Assembly (NCBI GenBank): GCA_963667815.1
Contig: OY764021.1
Direction: 5' to 3' (one strand)
Length of the DNA stretch: 64,000 nucleotides
Source: Saccharicrinis sp963667815
GTDB taxonomy: Bacteria; Bacteroidota; Bacteroidia; Bacteroidales; Marinilabiliaceae
Shown here: piece by piece, positions 53,625 through 61,899 of the stretch
How positions within the stretch are numbered: position 1 is the first letter of the stretch
Layout: every line of letters begins with the position of its first letter
Translations under genes and position numbers: made by a program
The notes under the pieces: model-generated
Databases searched by the model: none
What the model was told of the DNA's origin: nothing
What the model saw: the letters and a program-made list of their open reading frames with translations, nothing else

Positions 53625-53850
53625 CAGTCTGCAAGCTTTTCACACTCTGGAAAACCTGTCTCGTACAATCGACAAGCTTTCCACACTCTGGAAAACCTGT
53701 CGCGCACAATCGACAAGCTTTCCACGCTCTGGAAAACCTGCCGCGGCCAGTCGGCAAACTTTCCAGACTCTGGAAAACCTGCCGCGGCCAGTCGACAAAC
53801 TTTCCAGAGTCTGGGAAATGTGCTGCCTACAATCGGCAAGGTTTCCAGAG
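53625..53850. repeat. 41-bp tandem array, five and a half units, each forming a hairpin
   Basis: Units start at 53625, 53666, 53707, 53748, 53789 and 53830 (last one partial), with no spacers. Each contains TTTCCA-N5-TGGAAA, nested in an outer 5-bp stem. The outer stem is CGACA/TGTCG in unit 2 and CGGCA/TGCCG in unit 4, a compensatory base-pair change. Units 3 and 5 carry one mismatch or wobble, and unit 1 is degenerate. Reading frames run through the array because it lacks stop codons, but the 41-bp period shifts frame at every unit, so they are not protein repeats. The rest of 53203-53968 has no gene. Confidence 0.85.
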
Positions 53851-53922
53851 AAAATAATCATCTAATGATAATTTTTTTGAAGAAATTTTTGGGTTAACAC
53901 AATAACCGTTAGTGGGAAATAT

Positions 53923-53930
53923 TATATTTG
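53923..53930 (+). promoter_or_regulatory. Possible -7 promoter element of the DUF6261 gene
   Basis: TATATTTG fits TAnnTTTG, 38 nt before the ATG at 53969. No good -33 TTG is found at the usual distance, so confidence is low. Confidence 0.35.
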
Positions 53931-53968
53931 AATCACTTTAACAAAACTCACTTAAACAGAGCAAAATA

Positions 53969-54733
53969 ATGATAAATAATATTTATTTAAAAAACCTACG
54001 AAATAATGAGTTTGTTCAATTTTTTGAAAACCTACAAGAAATTGTACTATCAAACAATCCTGAAACACTAAAAGTACAGGACCAATACAGCGTTTTAAAC
54101 GAATCGCTGACCAAATTACAATTAACTCACAAAAAAAATACAGGAAGTAGCTATTCTGCACAATTAGCTCAGCTCGACCGACGAAGAGATATTGCCTTAA
54201 GTAGTATTTATAATATAATTGAAAATTATACAAATCATTTTAATGCAGAGGTTAGTTCATCAGCAGTTAAGCTTAAAAAGCAACTTGATGTGTATGGCCG
54301 AGATATTGTAAAATATAATTATCAATACGAAACCAATGCCATTGAAGATATTTTGGCTAAATGGGAACAGAAACCTGAGCGTATTGCCTCTGTAAATTTA
54401 ACGGATTGGGTAGGGGAGTTAAAGGAAGCCAATATTTTATTTAATACTTGCTTTTTAAACAGGGTAAAAGAGTCGGCCGAAGACAACAATTTAAAAGTTG
54501 TTGAACTTCGTAATATTATTAGTAAAGCATACAACGAACTAATTGGCTATATACAAGCTTTTGCTATGATTGAAAAAACTGAAGTTTATTCCAAAACAAT
54601 TGATCAGCTTAATGCTTTAATCAATCAGTATAACAAAATGCTTCATGCCCGATTATCAAAAAAATCTACAGACAAAGCAATAGAGGAAGATGAAAGTGAG
54701 GATGTAATTGTAAATACTACAGAAGAGAATTAA
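53969..54733 (+). CDS. DUF6261-family protein
   Basis: A 254-residue soluble, mostly helical protein. The features I associate with this Bacteroidota-specific family are the N-terminal LKNLRNNEFVQFFENLQEIV, the central QLAQLDRRRDIALSSIYNIIENYTNHFN and AFAMIEKTEVYSKTIDQLNALINQYN near the end, followed by an acidic tail (EEDESEDVIVNTTEEN). Function is unknown. The gene stands alone with its own terminator and begins 118 nt after the 41-bp hairpin array, which may be linked to it. Confidence 0.72.
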   Translation: MINNIYLKNLRNNEFVQFFENLQEIVLSNNPETLKVQDQYSVLNESLTKLQLTHKKNTGSSYSAQLAQLDRRRDIALSSIYNIIENYTNHFNAEVSSSAVKLKKQLDVYGRDIVKYNYQYETNAIEDILAKWEQKPERIASVNLTDWVGELKEANILFNTCFLNRVKESAEDNNLKVVELRNIISKAYNELIGYIQAFAMIEKTEVYSKTIDQLNALINQYNKMLHARLSKKSTDKAIEEDESEDVIVNTTEEN

Positions 54734-54763
54734 ATAAAACCAAACAGGGTTTTGTTAAGGTAT

Positions 54764-54793
54764 AAAGCAGTGCTCATAAGGCATTGCTTTTTT
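54764..54793 (+). terminator. Rho-independent terminator of the DUF6261 gene
   Basis: AAAGCAGTGC pairs with GCATTGCTTT (one G-U pair) around a 7-nt loop and runs into TTTTTTGTTTT, 30 nt after the stop. Confidence 0.85.
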
Positions 54794-54881
54794 GTTTTAT
54801 GATGGTAATAAGGCAAATGGTTACATGGAAGAAGGGTTAAGGTAAACTCCTCCTGTCATTTGTCTGCGTTATTCTAACTCC

Positions 54882-54970
54882 GGCCCGGGCCAATTGAACT
54901 GACTAACACACGTTGATCATATTTCAGAAAAAACACTTTTGTAGTTAAAATATCTTTTCTTAAGAGAGCT
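54882..54970. repeat. Dispersed repeat related to direct repeat A
   Basis: The segment GGCCCGGGCCAATTGAAC, followed by ATATTTCA and then TAAAATATCTTTTCTTA, follows the same order as in 46318-46410 and 47976-48068. It is clearly diverged. Partial relatives also occur at about 48207-48260 and 48655-48715. Confidence 0.65.
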
Positions 54971-55001
54971 AAGCGCTGAGCTATTTATTGATATAAAAAA
55001 T

Positions 55002-55040
55002 GCGTAAAACCTACAATAATAAAATTGTTGAGTTTTACGC
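55002..55040 (-). terminator. Rho-independent terminator of the xus operon
   Basis: GCGTAAAAC pairs with GTTTTACGC, with ACAAT/ATTGT inside; the minus strand continues ATTTTTTATA. It lies 25 nt beyond the stop at 55065. Confidence 0.88.
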
Positions 55041-55064
55041 GTTGCATATAAGTATGAAATGAAA

Positions 55065-56276
55065 TTACTTTATTCGAATCATCTTCTTTTTAAAATACAA
55101 ATAATAGCCAGTAATGGTTAATGCAATACCAATTAAACAGGCTATAAACGATAGAAATTTTGAAAAGAATCCGGCCCATTTACCAACATGTATTTTGTAT
55201 ATCCAACTATGCACTTTCGATCGTTGGGTCTGAAAATCTTTATTGTATTGTACATTGGTGATATCACCTGTTTGTGTATTGAAAAAATATCTGTCAGCAG
55301 ATCGTGTGTTTTCGGCACCATCAAGAGCCAGCATGGCCATACCATCTCTTACTGATATTAAAGAATAATTGGGGTGGTCCTGAGCGAGTGTTTGTGCCAC
55401 TTTATCCCATATGGCATATTTATTAAAAGGTAAAGCCAGGTCTTCTTTTTGTTGACTCACAGGCTGTGCCACAATATTTCTTTTGGTTCGATTTACTGTG
55501 TTTTGGTTTTTATTGCTTTGTGCAGCAGGAGGTTGTGTTTTTGCATTTTGAGGTGCATGGGCTTGCGCATGAGGATTACCACTATTTACTTCAACGCCCA
55601 TCAGTTTATAAAAACCATCTCTGTACCAGTCAAACGACCATGTTAATCCGGTGATGCAAAAAGCAATTAAAAAGACGGAAGCGTAAATACCACTTGCCAA
55701 ATGAAAATCGAACCAACGCCTGTATGAGCCTTTATTCCATTTAACCGTTAAGCGGTTTTTTAGCATTCTAATACTTTTAGGAATCCATATGATGATGCCG
55801 GAAATTAGAATAAGTAAAAACATAATAGTAGAAACACCTACAATAAATTTTCCCCAGGCAAATTCTCCTCTTTTCATTGGCATCATTAACCAGCGATGTA
55901 ATTTAAATACCGACCAGAAAAATCCTCCCTGACCAGGAAGTGATATATCGCGAACTTTACCGGAATAAGGATCAACCATTACCGAAGCATGTCTAAGACC
56001 ACTTAAACTAAAGGAATAATTCTGTTTGGGATTTGCACTTATGGTAACTGCGCCTAATGTTAAGGAGTCAGGTAGCTGATCTTCAACAACAGGTATTAAT
56101 TCATCTAATGGCATGGTATTATCCAATACCTCCTCTACATAAAAGTGATCGGGTGTAAATAATTTAAGCCACTCAGTTTGAAAAACTAAAATGGCTCCGG
56201 TTGCGCATAATAATATGATCATCAATCCAAATGGTAAGGATAACCAAAGGTGGACTTGTCGTAAAAAATACTTCAT
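55065..56276 (-). CDS. xusC: PepSY-type inner-membrane protein, XusC-like (siderophore iron reductase candidate)
   Basis: Inner-membrane protein of 403 residues with four membrane helices (about 13-35, 140-165, 195-218 and 370-392) and two PepSY-like periplasmic parts. WLSLPFGLMIILLCATGAILVF is the typical opening, and HRWLMMP and FHLASGIYASVFLIAFCITGLTWSFDWY carry histidines that could bind haem. A low-complexity stretch (HAQAHAPQNAKTQPPAAQ, about 235-255) is inserted in the second loop. Position after the DUF4374 gene and the TonB receptor matches XusC of Bacteroides thetaiotaomicron, where it is thought to free iron from imported siderophores. The name is assigned from operon order and family. 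Confidence 0.78.
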   Translation of the reverse strand: MKYFLRQVHLWLSLPFGLMIILLCATGAILVFQTEWLKLFTPDHFYVEEVLDNTMPLDELIPVVEDQLPDSLTLGAVTISANPKQNYSFSLSGLRHASVMVDPYSGKVRDISLPGQGGFFWSVFKLHRWLMMPMKRGEFAWGKFIVGVSTIMFLLILISGIIIWIPKSIRMLKNRLTVKWNKGSYRRWFDFHLASGIYASVFLIAFCITGLTWSFDWYRDGFYKLMGVEVNSGNPHAQAHAPQNAKTQPPAAQSNKNQNTVNRTKRNIVAQPVSQQKEDLALPFNKYAIWDKVAQTLAQDHPNYSLISVRDGMAMLALDGAENTRSADRYFFNTQTGDITNVQYNKDFQTQRSKVHSWIYKIHVGKWAGFFSKFLSFIACLIGIALTITGYYLYFKKKMIRIK

Positions 56277-56345
56277 GGTATTAATCCAAAAAAGTTCAGG
56301 ACGCTGTATTTAGTTACAACATCCCGAACACAATTAAACATATAA

Positions 56346-57626
56346 TTAATTAGTACCCAGTGGGTAAATTGCTTTTATATTTGTAGCTCCATCAACTTCA
56401 GTACCTCTTGTTGCAGTTGCGGTTGAAGGATCAATTTTATAGATGGCAGGATCATATCCTTCTAACTTTACAGGCAGGTAAAGATTGTTGTTACGCACCA
56501 TTGGTTCGCCATAACTGGCAATTTCATCGTACGTAGGGAAGTTATTAATCCAGCTAAATGTTTTGTCGTACACGTTTACTAAACCAAATCGAGTAGCAGG
56601 CGAAGATGAAGCAAGTTCAAGATCATTGTAAAATACCAACAAAAAGTATCCTTTACTGATGTACCATATTCTTCTGAAATGATAATTATCTGTAAGCTCT
56701 TCAATATTAAAATAATAATCCTGATCAAAATCTGTAGCCCCATCTTTTATTCTTAAAGCGCCACAAGGCAGGGTAGAAGTGCTTTCATATGATCCTGAAA
56801 AAACGTAAACATCATCATTTTCATCTTTTGCCATCATATTGTAATAGCGAGAGCGATATCTTCCGGAAGCATAACTGATTCTGTTGTCACGATAAATTCG
56901 TTTTACATTTAAATCTTCATCCAGGGCAGCTACCCAAACACTATCCGGATAATTTACAACACCAGAACTGGATCCTCCTTCTATTACATCTCCAGCCTGT
57001 GAACATACCAAAGCAGTTAAAAATTCACCGTTACCTAAATCCACAATCCCTGAGTTGGTTGCTTTTTCGCCATTGCCAGTAATGTTTATTGTTTCCATGC
57101 TTTTTGTGGTAAGACTTAATGATCCATCGGCAATGTTGATAAAGTTAAAACTGATACCATCATCGCGTGTTGTTCCATCCTCATAGGTTAATGTGCTTCC
57201 ATCTTCAGCAACAGGAGCCTGACCGCCTACAGAAGTAATCGCATAATCGCCAAAGAATCCGTAATTGGTAAAGCGGGATCCTATTTGAAACTCTCCAACA
57301 ATTTCAGGAATATCTTCATTGTTATTTTGAATGGCCACTCCAACACCTGGGTTTGCCTGATTGTATATTAGTCCAATTACCGTTGAAGGATTATCGTTGT
57401 AAAGCCATGTTTGAATTTGCGATTCCAGTTCAAAAATGTTTTGATTGATGCTGTAAGTCGCATCTTCCAAATTATCGATCTGCATTACATAATCAGAACT
57501 TTCTCCCGAAACGGAAACAAAATATGATCCCACAGAAGGAGCTACTTCATTATTGTCGTCACATGATGCTATTCCTATCATTATTAGTAATAACAAACAT
57601 GTTTCTATCCATCGTTTTTTATTCAT
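56346..57626 (-). CDS. xusB: DUF4374 lipoprotein, XusB-like siderophore-binding protein
   Basis: Surface-type lipoprotein of 426 residues with lipobox Cys at about 22 (IGIASCDDNNE). The opening YFVSVSGESSDYVMQIDNLEDATYSI and the repeating blade-like strands (FGLVNVYDKTFSWINNFP, DKTFSWINNFP) suit the DUF4374 beta-propeller. In B. thetaiotaomicron the homologous XusB binds ferric enterobactin-type siderophores and works with XusA and XusC, the same order as here. The gene begins 227 nt after xusA, a long gap containing a repeated leader and a heptad array, so it may have its own promoter. Confidence 0.78.
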   Translation of the reverse strand: MNKKRWIETCLLLLIMIGIASCDDNNEVAPSVGSYFVSVSGESSDYVMQIDNLEDATYSINQNIFELESQIQTWLYNDNPSTVIGLIYNQANPGVGVAIQNNNEDIPEIVGEFQIGSRFTNYGFFGDYAITSVGGQAPVAEDGSTLTYEDGTTRDDGISFNFINIADGSLSLTTKSMETINITGNGEKATNSGIVDLGNGEFLTALVCSQAGDVIEGGSSSGVVNYPDSVWVAALDEDLNVKRIYRDNRISYASGRYRSRYYNMMAKDENDDVYVFSGSYESTSTLPCGALRIKDGATDFDQDYYFNIEELTDNYHFRRIWYISKGYFLLVFYNDLELASSSPATRFGLVNVYDKTFSWINNFPTYDEIASYGEPMVRNNNLYLPVKLEGYDPAIYKIDPSTATATRGTEVDGATNIKAIYPLGTN

Positions 57627-57650
57627 CTTATATTAGTTTTTAATTATTAA

Positions 57651-57757
57651 ATACTCAATTTTAGACTAGCGTTGTTAATCACAATGTATTCTCAGTTCCA
57701 CAGCTTCTTTTCATGGCCGGGAGTCAGAATAAATTGATTCTCCTGAACAATTAATTT
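57651..57757 (-). promoter_or_regulatory. Leader element shared with the DUF2202 gene, copy 1
   Basis: About 107 nt strongly similar to 61424-61565, including GACTAGCGTTGTTAATCACA and CAATTAATTTACTTC. Both lie directly upstream of a minus-strand gene, 25 and 19 nt from the start codons. On the minus strand TAAAATTG at the edge resembles a -7 element (one mismatch) 18 nt after TTG. It could be a shared promoter/operator or a mobile repeat. Confidence 0.6.
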
Positions 57758-57827
57758 ACTTCCCACCTCCTGCTTCCCACCTCCCACTTCTAACTTCCAA
57801 CTTCCAACTTCTAACTTCCCACTTCCT
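57758..57827. repeat. Ten tandem heptanucleotides of the type ACTTCCN
   Basis: Ten units in exact 7-bp register: ACTTCCC, ACCTCCT, GCTTCCC, ACCTCCC, ACTTCTA, ACTTCCA, ACTTCCA, ACTTCTA, ACTTCCC, ACTTCCT. It lies between xusA and xusB, starting 27 nt after the xusA stop. Polypurine on the minus strand, so it could slip or form unusual DNA. A vestige (GGAAGTTCGAAGTTTG) occurs at 61507 within the second leader copy. Confidence 0.85.
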
Positions 57828-57853
57828 ATTAAATACTTTTGAGTCGATGCCAA

Positions 57854-60262
57854 TTATTTGTGCAGATAATACCTTAATTTCACCGAGTAGCTTCTTCCTG
57901 GTTTCTGCAGACTGTAATTATCAAGCAGTAACTCATTGGTAAAATTCCTGGCCTCGCATGTAATATTATATCTTCCATTTTTGATGGAGTATCCAACCTG
58001 AAAATTATGAGGTGTTTGAGTAGGAATGGTAATATCGCCACCTTCGCTGGGCCAGCTTTTGTAAAACTCATATTTAAACTGAAAGCCATAAGTAAGTAAC
58101 AAGTGATTACCCTGGTGCAGGAAGTTTTTCAGACTGTAGGTTACATCTACATTTGAAAACATATAGGGCATGTTGGGCATTCTGTCTTTATACCTGATGC
58201 TTATGTTATTGGTAGCTTCGTCAGAAGGGGTATCATATTTTTCTATATTGCGAATATCCTGATAGGTAAAGTTTGAATTCAGCGATAGATTTTTGTACAA
58301 AAAGTTAACCTCTAAATCCACACCACTGGTTTTTACCTTTCCGTGATTCAAATAATATCCCTCGCCATATTTCTCCCCGATTAATCTTCTAATATAATTG
58401 TAAGTATGTCTGTAAAGTAAACCCGCATAGGCATTGAATGATATATTTTCACCTGAGGTTTCATAACCAAAATTAAGGTTGATGTTATGACTGTTTTCTG
58501 GTTTTAAACTAGCGTTACCAGTTTCTAAAATCTCATCGCCAAATAACTCCGTTTGCGATGGTACACGAACTGTTTTTTCGTACGAAGTTTTGATTTGCCA
58601 CTTGTTAAATGGATGAAATGTAGTTGCTAAACCATAACCCGAAGTGCTGTAATCTTTTTCAACCTCAACAAAATTAGTGTGCGATGTAGAATTGTCTGCA
58701 TCCATTGGCCCAATGGTGTTTACGTAATAGTATTTACCAAAAACCGATACATTGAGTTTGTTACTCGGTTTGTATTCGTAGCTGAACCCGGTAATGTTTT
58801 TAATATTTCTGCGCTTGATAAAATCAGATTCGTTACTATTTTCCAGGTTAGCCTCCGAATCAGAGTTTTCTCTTGAAAAAGAGGTTGTTGTATTGTTTAA
58901 AACAAAAGCGTGTTGGTTTAGTAAGGTATATTTTAAGGTGGTAACATAAGAACCCGTTTTGCTGTTGAATTCTCCCAAAGTTCTTTGGTATTCGCTATCT
59001 AAATTGCTGTTGTATTTAAAATCCCCAGCCCAGTTGTACTGTCCTCTTACTGTATCAACGTTATTGGTTTGTACAAAATTATATTTTCCGGTAAACGATA
59101 AATCAAGGTTTTTAAATCCCAGGTTCTTCTTTTTATAGTACACAGCCGGAATAATACTCTTTGATTTACTTTCTCTGCCGCCATATGCAATTTTCATAAG
59201 GTTGGCATTCTGAATTTGATTGTATTCCTGATTGTAGTTCAACTCTACTACAAATCGGTTGGCCCAGCTTTTATCCTTTACGCCTGCACGAGCCATAAAA
59301 CCTTCATTATGGTATTGATCATGAAATCTTCTAAACCATCTTTCTTCATCAGAATATCTGTTGGTTTCTAAATTAAGAAGCTGTGTTTTTACTTTATAGT
59401 TGTTGTCGGAGTAGTTCTGAAAAACATCCAATTGACCAATAAAACCTTTCTTGGTTGTTTTGCCTATACTCACGTATGATTTATGGGTATTGAATGATCC
59501 ATAAGAGTAGGAGGCATCAATATAACTCATATCAGATTTTCGGGTAACAATGTTAATGGCACCACCTAAAGCATCTCCACCTAATTCAATAGGTACAACA
59601 CCTTTATACACCTCAATACGATCGGCCATATTGATAGGAAGTTTATTTATTTGCATGGTAGATCCTGAACCTGTCATCGGAACTCCATCCATAAATATTT
59701 TAATGTGATTACCTGTAAATCCGTTGATAGACACATTGGTATTTGAGCCAACACCTCCGTCTTCTTTTATTTTTACACCTGCAATTTTATCCAATACCTG
59801 GGCTACTCCCGTTGTATTGTTATGAAATTGCTTGGCATCAATAGCCACAACATTATATGCAGTTTTATTTACTTGCTTTACAACCGACTGACCAATTACA
59901 TTTACATGATCCAGCTTTACATTATCAGGTTCCAGTTTTAGATGTAGCATTTTTTCCTCACTCTTACCTACAGTAAGCGCTTGTTCCAGAGGTTTAAATC
60001 CAAGCATTTGAATACATAAAGTGTATGTTCCTTCAGTTACGCTTAAATTGAATTTACCTTGGGAGTCAGAACTTACACCTCTAAGCGTTTCTTTTATATA
60101 AGCACTGGCATTGGGTAAAGTATTTCCTTCATTGTCGTATATAATTCCTTGAATGGTGCTTTGAGCTTTTTGTGCAGATATGCATTTTGTACCTCCAAAT
60201 AAAAAGATAAGAGCAATAATAAAATGTATGTTTGGTATTAGGTATTTCTTATAAATAGTCAT
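57854..60262 (-). CDS. xusA: TonB-dependent xenosiderophore receptor, XusA-like
   Basis: Outer-membrane receptor. The 802-residue product from ATG 60262 has a signal peptide (ending KCISAQ), a carboxypeptidase-like N-terminal domain (IQGIIYDNEGNTLPNASAYIKE), a plug (VAQVLDKIAGVKIKEDGGVGSNTNVSINGF and GGDALGGAINIVTRK) and a barrel ending in LRYYLHK. The start 7 codons upstream is TTG and is less likely. The downstream genes are DUF4374 lipoprotein and PepSY protein, matching the XusABC system. Iron-dependent control is expected; no Fur box is visible by eye. The 446-nt gap upstream has the terminator of the next gene at its far end. Confidence 0.85.
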   Translation of the reverse strand: MTIYKKYLIPNIHFIIALIFLFGGTKCISAQKAQSTIQGIIYDNEGNTLPNASAYIKETLRGVSSDSQGKFNLSVTEGTYTLCIQMLGFKPLEQALTVGKSEEKMLHLKLEPDNVKLDHVNVIGQSVVKQVNKTAYNVVAIDAKQFHNNTTGVAQVLDKIAGVKIKEDGGVGSNTNVSINGFTGNHIKIFMDGVPMTGSGSTMQINKLPINMADRIEVYKGVVPIELGGDALGGAINIVTRKSDMSYIDASYSYGSFNTHKSYVSIGKTTKKGFIGQLDVFQNYSDNNYKVKTQLLNLETNRYSDEERWFRRFHDQYHNEGFMARAGVKDKSWANRFVVELNYNQEYNQIQNANLMKIAYGGRESKSKSIIPAVYYKKKNLGFKNLDLSFTGKYNFVQTNNVDTVRGQYNWAGDFKYNSNLDSEYQRTLGEFNSKTGSYVTTLKYTLLNQHAFVLNNTTTSFSRENSDSEANLENSNESDFIKRRNIKNITGFSYEYKPSNKLNVSVFGKYYYVNTIGPMDADNSTSHTNFVEVEKDYSTSGYGLATTFHPFNKWQIKTSYEKTVRVPSQTELFGDEILETGNASLKPENSHNINLNFGYETSGENISFNAYAGLLYRHTYNYIRRLIGEKYGEGYYLNHGKVKTSGVDLEVNFLYKNLSLNSNFTYQDIRNIEKYDTPSDEATNNISIRYKDRMPNMPYMFSNVDVTYSLKNFLHQGNHLLLTYGFQFKYEFYKSWPSEGGDITIPTQTPHNFQVGYSIKNGRYNITCEARNFTNELLLDNYSLQKPGRSYSVKLRYYLHK

Positions 60263-60651
60263 GAGTTTAAAACTTTTGGGCAAAAATCAGGTATTTACCC
60301 AAGTCCTGAAATCACAACTAATGGTGAATTAAAAATAGGCTTTTATGTATGAATTGCTTTCAATAGCTAAAAAAGGGGAGGCAATTGTTCAATAAAAACA
60401 ACGGGAAACTTTATGAATAACTGATAAATTACTGTAACGTTTATAAGGGTATGAGCAGACTTATTACAACCTTGAAATATAATTAAGTATAACTTTGCTT
60501 AAATAGCTATTTTAACATTGGTTAAGTAAGGGGAAAGTAAACGATTTGGGTTGAAACGGATTGGTTTGCTATTGCCTAATAGGAGAGAAGGCTAGTATTT
60601 TTTATTAGCTATATGTTGGTATGTAGAATTTGCAGGAGACATTAAGTGAAA

Positions 60652-60695
60652 ATTATCCCTCAAAATAATAATGTAAATATATTTTGAGGGATAAT
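60652..60695 (-). terminator. Rho-independent terminator of the DUF2202 gene
   Basis: ATTATCCCTCAAAATA pairs with TATTTTGAGGGATAAT, a perfect 16-bp stem with a 12-nt loop and TTTT after it on the minus strand. It starts 15 nt past the stop at 60710. Confidence 0.88.
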
Positions 60696-60709
60696 ACTAA
60701 CCTACTTTA

Positions 60710-61405
60710 TTATCTGTTGCCAGTTTCAATTGTACCATTAATAATTTCGTCATACTGATTTTGAGAAATGTGCATAGGAGTGTAAGTAATTCCATATTTA
60801 ACCAACTGACGATTGAATGCTCTGAGGTGATTTCGGGATCCACGAAGTAAATTGTTAAAAACCAATGTAATATTTTCATTACTGGTGGCATCCAACTTTT
60901 CCTGAAGATCTTTAATATCCAATTCTTCAATTAAGGCACCAACTTTCATAGCTTCTTCAATAGATTGAGAACCTTGCTCAACCAGCTTATCGTATAGCGC
61001 ATTGAATTCTTCACTTTCGTATTCTCCCGGAGCTAAAACATCAGTGCTTCCTAATTGGTAATATTCCACAAGTCCCATAACTGCGCTGATATGTCTTTCT
61101 TCTGCTTTTGAAATGTTGGCAAATACTCTGGCATTCCATATTTCATTTAAAGCATAGTATACATCACGAGCCAATTTTTCCTCTTCTTTCATATACTGAA
61201 GCATTTCTTCTTCTGTTGAAGTCAGAGGTTCAGTATCAATAAAACTTGCCATCAGGTTATCAATACTTTCTTCTTCATTAGTGGTATAGGCAAGCTCTTC
61301 AGTGGCTTGTTCGTCTAATGTTTCCTTTTCATCGCACGAAGCAGCAAAAATTAGTTGAGAGGCTAATAATCCTGCAATAATCAACGTTCTGTTTATCTTT
61401 TTCAT
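60710..61405 (-). CDS. DUF2202 ferritin-like lipoprotein
   Basis: Exported protein of 231 residues with a lipobox Cys at about 24 (LIFAASCDEKE). The DUF2202 domain (about 58-220) has the family's EEEKLARDVYYALNEIW, ISKAEERHISAVMGLVEYYQL and NNLLRGSRNHLRAFNRQL, whose Glu and His residues are placed like the di-iron ligands of ferritin-like four-helix bundles. Metal binding is likely but unproven. It follows the xus operon on the same strand and shares a leader sequence with xusB, so a link with iron is plausible. Confidence 0.85.
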   Translation of the reverse strand: MKKINRTLIIAGLLASQLIFAASCDEKETLDEQATEELAYTTNEEESIDNLMASFIDTEPLTSTEEEMLQYMKEEEKLARDVYYALNEIWNARVFANISKAEERHISAVMGLVEYYQLGSTDVLAPGEYESEEFNALYDKLVEQGSQSIEEAMKVGALIEELDIKDLQEKLDATSNENITLVFNNLLRGSRNHLRAFNRQLVKYGITYTPMHISQNQYDEIINGTIETGNR

Positions 61406-61423
61406 AACCCTAATATTTAAATA

Positions 61424-61565
61424 ATACTCAATTGTAGACTAGCGTTGTTAATCACAGTGTTTTCATAGTCCCATAGCTTGCTTTCGATGCTGGCAGTCAG
61501 AAGATGGAAGTTCGAAGTTTGAGGAAATTTATTCTCATTAACAATTAATTTACTTCATGCTTCCT
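61424..61565 (-). promoter_or_regulatory. Leader element shared with xusB, copy 2
   Basis: Second copy of the element at 57651, placed 19 nt upstream of the DUF2202 start. It shares GACTAGCGTTGTTAATCACA, the CCATAGCTT segment and ACAATTAATTTACTTC. About 22 extra nt resembling the heptad repeat are inserted near 61502-61525. The rest of the 61406-61899 gap holds a terminator and no gene. Confidence 0.6.
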
Positions 61566-61824
61566 ACATTTAATACAATAATTAATACTTGAAAACAATA
61601 CTGTCATTTAACCACGTTATGATAAACTACAGCTTTAAATAATACTAACTCTTTTGTAATCATTTAAGGGTTAGACACAGATGCTGGTCATTTCCTACGG
61701 GCAGTTATAAACTTTTTTATTTTAAGATGATTTTTTCTGAATTTTTAATTGAATCTCATTATTTATAAGCGGTCTGAATCTGAAATTTTATGTCGAACTG
61801 AGGTTACTAATATATAGAGACAAA

Positions 61825-61859
61825 AATACTCCTGTCCTGAGAATTTAGGAAGGAGTATT
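61825..61859 (-). terminator. Rho-independent terminator of the membrane protein gene at 61900
   Basis: AATACTCCT pairs with AGGAGTATT, with TCCT/AGGA inside, and is followed by TTTTTG on the minus strand. Confidence 0.85.
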
Positions 61860-61899
61860 ATTAAATGATTTGCTTAATAAACCAGGGAGAACTTTTCTA

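Noticed and set aside
53625..53850. CRISPR array
   Set aside because: Repeats are contiguous without unique spacers, units diverge, and no cas genes are present. The same reasoning applies to the palindrome array at 48386.
53422..53861. Overlapping reading frames with FPESGK/RQVFQSV-type repeats
   Set aside because: They result from the 41-bp array, which lacks stop codons in several frames; the period is not a multiple of three, so a protein repeat would change frame at each unit.
61424..61565. Known riboswitch class in the shared leader
   Set aside because: I could not match it to cobalamin, TPP, SAM or other classes by conserved core sequence; a covariance-model scan would be needed to change this.
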